Assembly (NCBI RefSeq): GCF_030818655.1
Contig: NZ_JAUTAN010000001.1
Span: 3,100,001 to 3,164,000, forward strand
Source of the DNA: Nocardioides zeae
GTDB lineage: Bacteria > Actinomycetota > Actinomycetes > Propionibacteriales > Nocardioidaceae
Reading direction: 5' to 3'
DNA length: 64,000 nt
A program made the position numbers and the translations under genes. The notes beneath the pieces are model-generated. The model worked only from the letters and a program-made list of their open reading frames with translations. It searched no databases and was not told the origin of the DNA. This document shows positions 26,796-35,443 of the stretch, piece by piece. Numbering within the stretch: the first letter of the stretch is position 1; each line of letters opens with the position of its first letter.

Positions 26796-27131
26796 TCAGG
26801 CGGTGGCGTCCGCGGCGGCGACCATGGTGCGCTCCTCGCCCATGACGGCGATCCGGCGCCCACGCATCTTCCCGACGTGCCGGACGGCGGCCTTCCACTC
26901 GTCACTGGCGAGGGCGGCCTCGAGCGCGGCCCGGTCGTCGAAGCTGAGGATCGAGACGCCGTCCCACCCCTCGGAGCGCTCCTCGAACGCGCCCTGGACG
27001 TCGGTGTGGAGCCAGCGACGCAGGCCCGGCAGGCCGTAGGTCACCTCGGCGTGCTCACCACGCCACCAGTCGATGAACTGCTCGTGGGTCCAGTCGTCGG
27101 GCTTCGAGGCCATCAGGACGAGGTTGTACAT
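26796..27131 (-). CDS. EthD-domain protein
   Basis: 111 aa, dimeric ferredoxin-like (EthD) fold. It shows YNLVLMASKPDDWTHEQFIDWWRGEHAEV, with the histidine in the WW-GEH motif, and ends GKMRGRRIAVMGEE. EthD-like proteins occur in catabolic operons as small accessory or isomerase-like proteins; no single reaction is established. It lies four bases after the TetR gene and is the last gene of the CoA operon, before a 12-bp hairpin. Confidence 0.8.
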   Translation of the reverse strand: MYNLVLMASKPDDWTHEQFIDWWRGEHAEVTYGLPGLRRWLHTDVQGAFEERSEGWDGVSILSFDDRAALEAALASDEWKAAVRHVGKMRGRRIAVMGEERTMVAAADATA

Positions 27132-27135
27132 GGGG

Positions 27136-27819
27136 TCACTCCTGGTCGGTGTCGGGGTCGGGGCCCACCAGACGCACGCAGGCGCCGGTGATGAACTCCG
27201 CGATGTCGCCGAGGCTCTGGCGACCGCCGGGGCGGTACCAGCGCCAGACGCTGACGATGAGGGCGAGCAGGGCGAGGCCGGTCTGGCGCGGGTCGCGCGC
27301 GACGAAGGCGCCGGACTCCATGCCCTGCTCGATGAGGCGGGACCACTCGTCCTCGATCGCCCGCACGAGGATGCGGGCCCGCTGCCGCTCGGCCTCCTCG
27401 CGCTCCGAGGCGCGCTGCGTGGTGAGCAGGTCCATGTGGGCGAGCAGGATCCGCGCCGAGAGGGTCTCCCGGTCGGTGAGGTCGAAGGCCTTGCTGACGG
27501 CCGCCCGGAGCCGGCCGAGGTCGTCCGGCTGGTCCGCGACGACCTCCTGGAACTGCTCCAGCGAGCGCTCCAGCTCGGCGCTCATGATGGTGAGCAGGCA
27601 GTGCACCTTCGACTCGAAGTAGTGGTAGAGCGCGGTCTGCCCGATGCCCACCTGGTCGGCGATCGAGGCCCACTTGGTCTGCTCGAAGCCGTCCCGCCCG
27701 AAGCTGTCGACCGCGGCCTGCAGGATGACGCCGCGCTTGGAGCGCGGCCCGTCCTTGCGGCGCGGGACGACGGGCTCCACCCCTCGGTCGGACGCGGCGG
27801 CTGCACGGGTGCTGGTCAT
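27136..27819 (-). CDS. TetR-family regulator of the CoA regulon
   Basis: 227 aa. The N-terminal helix-turn-helix is ILQAAVDSFGRDGFEQTKWASIADQVGIGQTALYHYFESK, followed by a helical ligand domain with no obvious relatives by motif. The ATG at 27819 is 58 bases after the CoA-ligase stop; an operator copy lies in that gap, so it probably represses itself. It is the only regulator inside this operon and hence the best candidate to bind all seven TGAACTGA-type sites. An acyl-CoA ligand would fit, as in KstR-type regulators, but this is inference. Confidence 0.85.
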   Translation of the reverse strand: MTSTRAAAASDRGVEPVVPRRKDGPRSKRGVILQAAVDSFGRDGFEQTKWASIADQVGIGQTALYHYFESKVHCLLTIMSAELERSLEQFQEVVADQPDDLGRLRAAVSKAFDLTDRETLSARILLAHMDLLTTQRASEREEAERQRARILVRAIEDEWSRLIEQGMESGAFVARDPRQTGLALLALIVSVWRWYRPGGRQSLGDIAEFITGACVRLVGPDPDTDQE

Positions 27820-27859
27820 GGTGGGCCTTCCTCGACCGGTGGCGACGTCCGCACAGCGT

Positions 27860-27880
27860 ACTGAAGTGAAGTCGGGTTCA
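27860..27880. promoter_or_regulatory. CoA-regulon operator, site b (TetR gene promoter)
   Basis: ACTGAAGTGAAG followed by TCGGGTTCA; read on the minus strand it begins TGAACCCGACTTCACTTCAG. It resembles the sites at 37838 and 39081 but with one extra base in the spacer. It overlaps the stop codon of the CoA ligase and lies 40 bases before the TetR ATG. Confidence 0.55.
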
Positions 27881-29380
27881 CGGGGATACCGCTCGGTCCG
27901 CCACGAGACGAGCAGCGAGCGCGACCGCCTCCGACCGGTTGAGCTTGCCCACGCGGTTCTGCGGCAGGTCGGGCACGACGTGGACGACCTCCGGCCACTT
28001 GGCCTTGGGGAAGCCGGCGGCCTCCAGCCCCCGCTGCACGCCGGCGAGGTCGATCGGCTCGACCGTGACCAGCAGCGCGGCGACGCGCTCCCCCAGCAGC
28101 TCGTCCGGCACGGGCACCACGCAGACCTGGGCCACCTGGGGCAGGTCGGCCAGGGCCGCCTCGACCTCGTTCACGTCGATGTTGCGGCCGCCGCGGATGA
28201 TGACCTGCTTCTCCCGGCCGGACACCTGGAGGAAGCCGCCCTCGTCGATCCGCCCGAGGTCGCCGGTCGGCAGGAACCCGTCGTCGGTGAGGTCGGGCCG
28301 CTGCGGCCGCCCCTCCCGCGCGTAGCCGAGGAACAGCGACGGGCCGCTGACCTGGAGCCGCCCCTCCCGGCCGGGCGCCACGGGGCGACCGTCCTCGCCG
28401 ACCACCCGCACGTCGGTGCCCGGGAAGGGGCGACCGTCGCGCCCCAGGCGCACGGACGCGTCGTCGTCGGGACGGGGGGACGTGTGGCCCAGGCACTCGG
28501 ACATGCCGAACACGCGGAGGAACCGGGTGCCGAGGGCACGCTCGGCACGCTCGAGGGCGACCGCGTTCATCGGCCCGCCGCCGACCGTCATCGCCCGCAG
28601 GGAGGACAGGCGGCCCTCGCTGCCGGGGACGAGGGAGAGCTGCAGCGCCATGGTCGGCACGAGCATCGTCCACGCGACGCGCCGCGACTCCATGAGGTCG
28701 AGCGCCTCGGCGGGGTTCCACTTCTCGAGGCAGACCTGGCTGCCGCCGAGCAGCGCGGGCAGGTAGAGGCCGAAGCAGAAGGCGGCGACCGACGACAGCG
28801 GCACGAGCGCCGCCACCGGGTCCCCGGGCCGCAGGCCGACGAGGTCGATGGTGGTGCGCGCGGCGTACCGCAGCGCGTCCTCGGACTGCACGACGCACTT
28901 CGGCCGTCCGGTGGAGCCCGACGTCATCGCGATCGCGACGCCGCCGCCCCAGCGCTCGACCCCGGCCGTGGTGCCCGGGCGCGCCCGCAGGTCCCAGCCC
29001 TGCAGCACCTCCCGGTACGCCGCCAGGTCGCCCTCGTCGACCTCCCAGCGCTCGACGATCTCGGGCGACGCGACGACGGCGTCGGGCGCGACGTCCTCGA
29101 GCGCCAGCTCGAACTCGCCCCGCGTCGCGTGGTGGCTCATCACGGTGACGAGGCCGCCGCGCATGCCGACGGCGAGCGCCGTGGCCATGGTGCGCCACGT
29201 GTTGTCGGCCTGCAGCAGCACCGTGGGGGCGCCGTCGGTGACCTCGCCGAGGGCGTCGGCGAGCCGACGGGCCGCGGCGACGACCTCGCCGACGGTGTGG
29301 TCGCCGGTGCCGTCGACGACGAGCACCGCGTCGGGATCGGTCGCCGCGCGGACCTCGAGCTCCTGCGCCAGCTTCCTCAT
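27878..29380 (-). CDS. AMP-forming acyl-CoA synthetase
   Basis: 500 aa of the ANL superfamily. The ATP-binding loop is AMTSGSTGRPK, the adenylate motif GMSECLGH, the hinge region FLPTGDLGRIDEGGFLQVSGREKQVIIRGG, and the C-terminal catalytic lysine is in PQNRVGKLNR. It activates a carboxylic acid to its CoA thioester, the entry step for the acyl-CoA dehydrogenases and thiolase encoded upstream in the same operon. CAGGAGG precedes the ATG. The acid is not known; the sequence is somewhat closer to short/medium or ring-acid ligases than to long-chain FadD proteins. Confidence 0.88.
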   Translation of the reverse strand: MRKLAQELEVRAATDPDAVLVVDGTGDHTVGEVVAAARRLADALGEVTDGAPTVLLQADNTWRTMATALAVGMRGGLVTVMSHHATRGEFELALEDVAPDAVVASPEIVERWEVDEGDLAAYREVLQGWDLRARPGTTAGVERWGGGVAIAMTSGSTGRPKCVVQSEDALRYAARTTIDLVGLRPGDPVAALVPLSSVAAFCFGLYLPALLGGSQVCLEKWNPAEALDLMESRRVAWTMLVPTMALQLSLVPGSEGRLSSLRAMTVGGGPMNAVALERAERALGTRFLRVFGMSECLGHTSPRPDDDASVRLGRDGRPFPGTDVRVVGEDGRPVAPGREGRLQVSGPSLFLGYAREGRPQRPDLTDDGFLPTGDLGRIDEGGFLQVSGREKQVIIRGGRNIDVNEVEAALADLPQVAQVCVVPVPDELLGERVAALLVTVEPIDLAGVQRGLEAAGFPKAKWPEVVHVVPDLPQNRVGKLNRSEAVALAARLVADRAVSP

Positions 29381-29441
29381 GGCGACTGCCTCCTGGGGGT
29401 GGTGGGTGGTGCGGATCGATGGGGGTCGTGCGCCGTGGGTC

Positions 29442-30503
29442 TCAGGGGACGACGACCGCCCGCCCCTGCACCCGACCGGCCCGGAGGTCGTCGAGCGCCG
29501 TGAGGGCGTCCGCGAGCGGATAGGTGTGCACCTCGGCCGTCACCGTGCCCTGCCGGGCGAGCGTGACGACGTCGACGAGGTCGGAGCGGTGGCCCCAGAA
29601 CGGGGCGTCGAAGGTCCAGCCGTTGGCGAGGCGGCCCTTGGCCACCTCGAGCCGGCCGCCGCCGCTGCCCACGACCACGACGGTGCCGCCGGGCGCGAGC
29701 AGCTCGGGCGCCACCGCGAGCGTCGTCGGGGAACCGACGAAGTCGAGCACGAGGTCGGCTCCGGGGCCGCGCCCCAGGCCGGCCAGCTCGGCGGCGACGT
29801 CCCCGACGTCGGCCACCGCGGCGCGGGCGCCGAGACGGAGCGCGAGCTCCCGCGCCGCGGGCCGGGGCTCGACGGCGACCACGGCGGTGTCGGGCAGGGC
29901 CCGGAGGATCTGCAGGGCGAGGTGACCGAGACCGCCGACGCCGATGAGGACCGTCGTGCCGCCCTCGGCGAGGGCGCGGTGCCGGCGCACGGCGTGCTGG
30001 GCCGTCAGGCCCGCATCGGTGAGGGGCGCGGCGGCGGTGGCGGCCAGCCCGTCGGTCGGCACGAGGTGACGGACGTCCGGCACCAGCACGTAGTCGGCCA
30101 GGCCCCCGTCGCGCCCCAGGCCCGCGCCGGCGGGTCCGTCGGCCAGCTCGAGGCAGTAGCTCTCCCTGCCGCGCCGGCAGTTGCGGCACGTCCCGCAGCC
30201 CCAGACGCCGTGCACGACGACCGCGGTGCCGAGCACGGCGGGGTCCACGTCGTCACCCGCTGCGGCCACGGTGCCCGCGATCTCGTGGCCCAGCGTGAAC
30301 GGGGCCTCGTAGGGCAGCGCGCCGGCGGGAGCGTCCACGACGTGGAGGTCGGACTGGCACAGGCCGGCGGCCTCGACCCGCACGAGCACCTGCCGCCCCT
30401 CGGGCCGGGGCACGTCGACCTCGGCCAGCACGGGCCGGGCCGCCCACTCCACGAGCCGCAGCGCCCGCATCCGCGCGGGCACGGCGGCGGTCGGGGCACT
30501 CAT
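29442..30503 (-). CDS. Zinc-dependent alcohol dehydrogenase (MDR family)
   Basis: 353 aa. The catalytic zinc region is GLCQSDLHVVD and GHEIAGTV; the structural zinc cluster is CGTCRNCRRGRESYC with four cysteines. The NAD-binding motif is GVGGLGHLALQ. It oxidises a primary or secondary alcohol (or reduces a carbonyl). Its ATG overlaps the stop of the preceding SDR gene as ATGA, so the start at 30503 is firm. Two SDRs and this enzyme in a row suggest several hydroxyl/carbonyl steps in the pathway. Confidence 0.87.
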   Translation of the reverse strand: MSAPTAAVPARMRALRLVEWAARPVLAEVDVPRPEGRQVLVRVEAAGLCQSDLHVVDAPAGALPYEAPFTLGHEIAGTVAAAGDDVDPAVLGTAVVVHGVWGCGTCRNCRRGRESYCLELADGPAGAGLGRDGGLADYVLVPDVRHLVPTDGLAATAAAPLTDAGLTAQHAVRRHRALAEGGTTVLIGVGGLGHLALQILRALPDTAVVAVEPRPAARELALRLGARAAVADVGDVAAELAGLGRGPGADLVLDFVGSPTTLAVAPELLAPGGTVVVVGSGGGRLEVAKGRLANGWTFDAPFWGHRSDLVDVVTLARQGTVTAEVHTYPLADALTALDDLRAGRVQGRAVVVP

Positions 30504-31261
30504 CGCGCCGTCCACCCGCCGTCGACCACCAGGCACTGACCGGTGACGTACGTCGACGCGTCGGACGCCAGGAACAGCAGCGCACCGTCGACCTCGCCCT
30601 CCTGGCCGCCCCGGCCGAGCATGGTGCCGCGGCGGACCCAGTTCGCCGACGCCTCGTTCGTGAACAGCCCGTCCGTCATCTCGGTATCGAACCAGCCGGG
30701 GACGAGGGTGTTGACGCGCACCCCGCGCCGGCCCCACTGGCCGGCCAGCTCGCGCGACAGACCGGTGACGGCCGCCTTGGACGCGGCGTAGCTGGCCCCG
30801 CCGACCGGCGCGGTGGAGACCAGGCCGATGACCGAGCCGAGGTTGACGATCGACAGGGGCGAGCCCTCCGGCACGGCGTCGACGACGGCGACGGCGAGGT
30901 GGAAGCCGGCGGTGAGGTTGAGCCCGAGCACGCTGTCGAAGACCTCGGGGGTGTCCTCGACCGCGGCGGGCGGGCCGGCGCGGCCTGCGTTGTTGACGAG
31001 CACGTCGATCCGCCCCGACTCGGCGACGACCCGCTCCACGAGGGCGTCGCGGTCCGCGGCGACCGTGACGTCGCAGCGGACGGGCACGATCCGGGGCACC
31101 TCCCGGGCGAGCTCCTCGAGGCGGTCGAGGCGTCGCGCCGCGGCGTACACGGTCGCGCCGGCCTCGGCGAGCGTGCGCGCGAAGCCGGCGCCGAGCCCGG
31201 AGGAGGCGCCGGTCACGACGGCGACGCGGCCCGTGAGGTCGAAGAGGTCGAGCGCCCCCAT
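30500..31261 (-). CDS. SDR-family oxidoreductase (SDR 1 of the CoA operon)
   Basis: 253 aa. TGASSGLGAGFARTL for cofactor binding, NNAGRAG, catalytic serine in LGSVIGL, YAASK for the Tyr-Lys pair, and VTGQCLVVDGG at the end. The ATG at 31261 shares one base with the TGA of the upstream SDR gene (TGATG), and its own stop overlaps the alcohol dehydrogenase start. It probably interconverts a hydroxyacyl- and ketoacyl-CoA, or the free alcohol. It is distinct from, but related to, the next SDR, so the two may serve opposite stereochemistry. Confidence 0.88.
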   Translation of the reverse strand: MGALDLFDLTGRVAVVTGASSGLGAGFARTLAEAGATVYAAARRLDRLEELAREVPRIVPVRCDVTVAADRDALVERVVAESGRIDVLVNNAGRAGPPAAVEDTPEVFDSVLGLNLTAGFHLAVAVVDAVPEGSPLSIVNLGSVIGLVSTAPVGGASYAASKAAVTGLSRELAGQWGRRGVRVNTLVPGWFDTEMTDGLFTNEASANWVRRGTMLGRGGQEGEVDGALLFLASDASTYVTGQCLVVDGGWTAR

Positions 31262-32019
31262 CAGTAGACCGCCGTCCGGCCGCCGTCGACGGGGATGAGC
31301 GCACCGGTCAGGTAGCCGGGCGCGTCGGAGGCCAGGTGCACCACGAGCGCGGCCAGCTCCTCGGGCTGCCCGAGCCGACCGGCGGGGAGCCGGTCGGTGA
31401 CGAGGCCGAGGAACGCGTCGTCCCACGACTCGCTCATGTCGGTCGCGAAGGCGCCCGGCATCAGGCAGTTCACGCGGACGGTCGGGGCGTACTCCTGCGC
31501 GAACGCGCGGGTGAGGGCGTTGAGGCCGTTCTTGGCCGCGGCGTAGACCGCCTCCGGCGGGCTCGGCCGCTCGGCGCCGATGCTCGAGATGTTGATGATG
31601 GAACCGCTGCCCGCGGCGTGCATGTGTGCGCCCGCGGTGGCCATGAGGCGGAACGGGCCCTTGACGTTGACCTCCATGGTCTTGTCGAAGAGGCCCTCGC
31701 CCAGCTCCAGCAGCGACGGGGCGAGCGGGGCGATCCCGGCGTTGTTGACGAGCACGTCGATCCGGCCGTGGTCGGCCACGACGGAGTCGACCGCGGGGCC
31801 GATGGCGTCCCAGTCGCCCACGTGCAGCCGCAGGGGGTACGCCGCGCGTCCGGTCCGCTCCGTGATGGCGGCCGCCGTCTCCTCGCAGGCCTCGAGCTTG
31901 CGGCTCGAGACGACCACGGTGGCGCCGGCGTCGGCCAGGGCGAACGCGATCGCGCGCCCCAGGCCGCGGGTGGCGCCGGTGACGAGGGCGACCTTGCCCT
32001 CGAGCAGCAGGTCGGTCAC
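31261..32019 (-). CDS. SDR-family oxidoreductase (SDR 2 of the CoA operon)
   Basis: 252 aa. TGATRGLGRAIAFAL, NNAGIAPLAP, ISSIGAE and YAAAKNG, ending YLTGALIPVDGG. A GTG start at 32019 is chosen because AAGGAGGAGGC lies just upstream and it overlaps the acyl-CoA dehydrogenase stop as GTGA. LvaD, a reductase in the Pseudomonas levulinate pathway, is also an SDR found next to APH and ACAD genes, so a 4-keto/4-hydroxyacyl reduction is a plausible role. The sequence alone supports only NAD(P)-dependent oxidoreduction. Confidence 0.88.
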   Translation of the reverse strand: MTDLLLEGKVALVTGATRGLGRAIAFALADAGATVVVSSRKLEACEETAAAITERTGRAAYPLRLHVGDWDAIGPAVDSVVADHGRIDVLVNNAGIAPLAPSLLELGEGLFDKTMEVNVKGPFRLMATAGAHMHAAGSGSIINISSIGAERPSPPEAVYAAAKNGLNALTRAFAQEYAPTVRVNCLMPGAFATDMSESWDDAFLGLVTDRLPAGRLGQPEELAALVVHLASDAPGYLTGALIPVDGGRTAVY

Positions 32020-33227
32020 GCCTCCTCCTTGTAGCGGTCGAGCTCGAGGCGGGCCATGGTGCGCAGGTGCACCTCGGTCGGGCCGTCGGCGATCTGGAGC
32101 GCGCGGGTGATGGCGAACAGGCGGCTCAGCACCGTGTCGTCGCTGACGCCGGCGGCGCCGAACGTCTGCACCGCGCGGTTGACGACGTCGTGGGCGGTCT
32201 CCATGGCGGCGACCTTGATCGCGGCGACCTCGGACCGGGCCGCGGCGTTGCCGCGGGTGTCCATGAGCCAGGCGGCCTTGAAGGTGAGCAGGCGGATCTG
32301 GTCGATCTCCATGCGGCTGCGCGCGATCCACTCGCGCACGACGCCGCGCCTGGCCAGGGGCTCGCCGAAGGCCACGCGGCTGGTGGCCCGCCGGCACATG
32401 AGCTCGAGCGCGCGTTCCGCCATGCCGATGGCCCGCATCGCGTAGTGCATGCGGCCGGGACCGAGGCGACCCTGGGCGATCGCGAAGCCGTCGCCCTCGC
32501 TGCCGAGCATGTTCGTGACGGGCACGCGGACGTCGGTGAACTGCACCTCGCCGTGCCCGAGACGGTCGCGGTAGCCGAACATCGGCAGGTCCCGCAGGAC
32601 CTCGATCCCCGGGGCGTCGGCGGGCACGAGCACCATGCTCTGCTGCCGGTACGTCGGCCCCTCGGGGTCGGACTTGCCCATGAAGATCACCAGGCCGCAG
32701 TCGGGGTCGAGGATCCCGGAGGTGTACCACTTGCGGCCGTTGAGGACGTACTCGTCCCCGTCCCGGCGGATCGTGGAGGTGATGTTGCGGGCGTCGGAGC
32801 TCGCCACGTCCGGCTCGGTCATCGCGAAGGCCGAGCGGATCTCGCAGCGCAGCAGCGGGTCCAGCCACTGCTCCTGCTGCTCGGGCGTGCCGTACATGGC
32901 CAGGATCTCCATGTTGCCGGTGTCGGGCGCCGAGCAGTTGGCGGCCTCGTTGCCGATCATCGAGCGGCCGAGCTCCTCGGCCAGCGGGGCGTACTCGAGG
33001 TTGGTCAGGCCGGCGCCGCGGTCGCCGTGGGTCATGAACAGGTTCCAGACGCCGAGCTCACGTGCCGTGGCCTGCAGCTCGAGCATGACCGCGGGCTGCT
33101 GGTGCGGGTTCTCCGCCGCGGCCACCTGGGCGTCGTAGACCGGCTCGGCCGGGATGACGTGCTCGTCCATGAACGTGCGCACGGTGCCGAGCAGGGCGGT
33201 CGTGCGCGGGCTGTGGTCGAAGTCCAC
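32016..33227 (-). CDS. ACAD10/11-type acyl-CoA dehydrogenase
   Basis: 403 aa. It matches the ACAD11 branch: VIPAEPVYDAQVAAAENPHQ near the start, NCSAPDTGNMEILAMYGTPEQ, FAMTEPDVASSDARNI for FAD/substrate contacts, and LQIADGPTEVHLRTMARLEL at the end. In mammals ACAD10/11 are fused to an APH-type kinase; here the kinase is the separate gene 43 bases upstream. LvaC of Pseudomonas levulinate catabolism and ACAD10/11 act on phosphorylated 4-hydroxyacyl-CoA, eliminating phosphate to an enoyl-CoA. The GTG start at 33227 has AAGGAAGG upstream. Confidence 0.87.
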   Translation of the reverse strand: MDFDHSPRTTALLGTVRTFMDEHVIPAEPVYDAQVAAAENPHQQPAVMLELQATARELGVWNLFMTHGDRGAGLTNLEYAPLAEELGRSMIGNEAANCSAPDTGNMEILAMYGTPEQQEQWLDPLLRCEIRSAFAMTEPDVASSDARNITSTIRRDGDEYVLNGRKWYTSGILDPDCGLVIFMGKSDPEGPTYRQQSMVLVPADAPGIEVLRDLPMFGYRDRLGHGEVQFTDVRVPVTNMLGSEGDGFAIAQGRLGPGRMHYAMRAIGMAERALELMCRRATSRVAFGEPLARRGVVREWIARSRMEIDQIRLLTFKAAWLMDTRGNAAARSEVAAIKVAAMETAHDVVNRAVQTFGAAGVSDDTVLSRLFAITRALQIADGPTEVHLRTMARLELDRYKEEA

Positions 33228-33270
33228 GGGGTGCCTTCCTTGTCGCGGGCGATCGGGCTCGGGGAGCCGA

Positions 33271-34239
33271 TCAGAGCCGGTCGAGCCCGGTCTCGATGAG
33301 CCGGGTGATGGTCGCGGGGAGCTGCTCCTGGGCGGGGTCGTGGTGACGACCCTCGCGGTGGCGACGCAGGTTGTGGCCCATGATCGCGGCCATCTTGAAG
33401 CGGCCGAGGGCGTTGAACCACGCCTGGTCGGGCCGGTCGGCGCCGCCGGCGAGCCCCAGCAGCTCGTCCTCGCCGGGCAGGCCCGGCACCTCGCGGCCGA
33501 CGCCGGGGAAGTTGCTCCCGTCGGCGAAGACGAGGAACCAGCCGAGCTCGACCCGCGGGTCGCCGAGGCTCCAGATCTCCCAGTCGATGAGCGCCACGGG
33601 GTGCTCGCCGCGGCTGAGCAGGTTGCCGAGGCGGTAGTCGCCGTGGACGAGCACGGGGTCGACGGCCGCGGGCACCGCGGCCGCGAGCCGCTCGCCGAGC
33701 ACGTCGCCCTGCGGCAAGAGCTCCGGCGGGACGGCACCCATCGTGCGCACCCAGCGCGCGAGCTCGTCCGCGGGCGTCAGCACGGGCCCGGGGTCGGGGA
33801 CCGCGGCGATGGGGACGCCGTGGAGGGCGGGCAGGGCCGCCGCCGCGTGGCGCATGCGGGTGGCCGCGAGGTCGGCGGGGACCGGCGGGTCGTCGAGCAC
33901 GGGCTCGAGGGACTCGCCCTCGACCAGCTCCATGGCGAACCAGGCGGGCTCCGTGTCGTCGACCGCACGCACCGCCGGCACGGCCACCGGGGTGTCCGCC
34001 AGCGCCTGGAGGATCCGGGCCTGCCGGAGCATGTCGTGGCGCCCGATGGAGCGCTGGCCCGGGGGCACGGCCTTGACGACGAGAGGCCCCTCGCCGGTGT
34101 CGAGGCGGTAGGTGAGGCCCGAGTGGCCGCCCGGCATGACCTCGAGCGGACCCACCTCGAGGCCCGGCGCGGTCGCGCGGAGCACCTCGGCGACGCGCGG
34201 CCCGAGGTCGCGGGCGTGCTGCTCCGCCGCGCCGGTCAC
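33271..34239 (-). CDS. APH-type phosphotransferase (putative 4-hydroxyacyl-CoA kinase)
   Basis: 322 aa, aminoglycoside-phosphotransferase fold. GHSGLTYRLDTGEGPLVVKAVP holds the ATP-site lysine; the catalytic loop is LVHGDYRLGNLLS and the metal site is ALIDWEIWSLGDPRVELGWFL. In front of an ACAD10/11-type gene the expected substrate is not an antibiotic but a hydroxyacyl-CoA, as for LvaA. The GTG start at 34239 overlaps the preceding dehydrogenase stop as GTGA. This pair is the clearest mechanistic clue to the pathway; the carbon skeleton is not identifiable. Confidence 0.85.
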   Translation of the reverse strand: MTGAAEQHARDLGPRVAEVLRATAPGLEVGPLEVMPGGHSGLTYRLDTGEGPLVVKAVPPGQRSIGRHDMLRQARILQALADTPVAVPAVRAVDDTEPAWFAMELVEGESLEPVLDDPPVPADLAATRMRHAAAALPALHGVPIAAVPDPGPVLTPADELARWVRTMGAVPPELLPQGDVLGERLAAAVPAAVDPVLVHGDYRLGNLLSRGEHPVALIDWEIWSLGDPRVELGWFLVFADGSNFPGVGREVPGLPGEDELLGLAGGADRPDQAWFNALGRFKMAAIMGHNLRRHREGRHHDPAQEQLPATITRLIETGLDRL

Positions 34240-35432
34240 GCCGGCTCCCGCGGCAGGCCGAGCACGCGCTCGGCGAGGATGTTGTGCTGGATCTCGTCGG
34301 TGCCGCCGGCGATGCGGTAGCCCGGGGCACCGAGCACGTGCTCGAGCCAGGCGTGCTCGCCCCAGCGTCCCGAGTCGACCGTCAGGTCGGGCCCGAGCAG
34401 CAGGCGCGCCACCTCGGAGGTGCGCGCCATCGTGTCGGTGGCGAGCAGCTTGCCGACGGACGCCTCGGCGCCCGGGTCCTGCCCCGCGACGACGGCGGCG
34501 GCGACCCGGATGCCGGTCAGCCGCTGCACGTAGGCCCGGGTGACCAGGTCGGCGACCCGGTCCACCTCGAGGGCGTCGAGCGGGGTCGCGCGGTGCCGGG
34601 CCATCTCGACGGCCTGGTCGGCGTTGTCGAGCCCGAGGCCGCCCGAGTCGAGGCGCTCGGAGGCGAGCACGGTCAGCGCGACCTTCCAGCCCTGCCCCTC
34701 GGGGCCGAGCCGCTGCTCGTCGCCGACCACGACGCCGTCGAGGTAGACCTCGTTGAACGACGCGCCGCCGGTCATCTGCCGGATGGGCCGCACGGTCACG
34801 CCCGGGGCGTCCAGCGGCACGAGGAACACGGTGAGGCCGCGGTGCTTCGGGGCGGAGGGGTCGGTGCGGCAGACCGCGATCCCGACGTCGGACACCGTGG
34901 CCCCGGACGTCCAGACCTTGTGGCCGTCGATGCGCCACCCGCCGTCGTCGGTGCGCACCGCGCGGGTGCGGACCGCCGCGAGGTCGGAACCGGCCTCCGT
35001 CTCGGAGAAGAGCTGGCAGGCGATGACGTCCGTGCGGAGCATGGCGCGCAGGTAGCGCTCCTTCTGCTCCGGCGTGCCCCACTGGAGCACGGTCGGCGCG
35101 ACGAGCTGCTGGGTGACGGGGAACATCTCGGTGCGCTTCGGCACCGCGAACTCCTCCTCGACCCGGCGGAACGCGACGGCGTACGACGCGGGGAGCGACC
35201 GCCCGCCGTACTCCGCGGGCCACGTGAGCGGGCCCCAGCCCGCGTCGAAGCGCGCCTGCTCGTAGGCCCGGATGCGGTCGGTCTCGGAGCGCTCCTCCTC
35301 GGGCGTCCAGCTCTCGAAGACGGCGACGGAGTCGCTGCCCTCGCCCCAGGCGCTCGCGGTGCGGGGCGGGGCGACGCCGGCCAGCCAGGCACGGGCGTCG
35401 GCCACGAAGGTGTCGAAGTCGGGCAGGGTCAC
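34236..35432 (-). CDS. Acyl-CoA dehydrogenase (FadE, long N-terminal type)
   Basis: 398 aa. FFSETEAGSDL-like segment reads LFSETEAGSDLAAVRTRAV, the flavin region is VWTSGATVSDVGIAVCRTD, and the C-terminus is YRIAGGTDEIQHNILAERVLGLP. This is the catalytic-subunit pattern of actinobacterial FadE pairs used for CoA esters of rings or steroid-like acids. The GTG start at 35432 has GAGGGAGG upstream. It may pair with the third dehydrogenase (37904-39067), whose C-terminus looks like a partner subunit. It introduces a 2,3 double bond into an acyl-CoA using FAD. Confidence 0.88.
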   Translation of the reverse strand: MTLPDFDTFVADARAWLAGVAPPRTASAWGEGSDSVAVFESWTPEEERSETDRIRAYEQARFDAGWGPLTWPAEYGGRSLPASYAVAFRRVEEEFAVPKRTEMFPVTQQLVAPTVLQWGTPEQKERYLRAMLRTDVIACQLFSETEAGSDLAAVRTRAVRTDDGGWRIDGHKVWTSGATVSDVGIAVCRTDPSAPKHRGLTVFLVPLDAPGVTVRPIRQMTGGASFNEVYLDGVVVGDEQRLGPEGQGWKVALTVLASERLDSGGLGLDNADQAVEMARHRATPLDALEVDRVADLVTRAYVQRLTGIRVAAAVVAGQDPGAEASVGKLLATDTMARTSEVARLLLGPDLTVDSGRWGEHAWLEHVLGAPGYRIAGGTDEIQHNILAERVLGLPREPA

Positions 35433-35443
35433 GGTGGCCTCCC

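Noticed and set aside
33271..34239. Aminoglycoside resistance kinase
   Set aside because: The fold matches, but it overlaps acyl-CoA dehydrogenase genes within a catabolic operon and pairs with an ACAD11-type enzyme.
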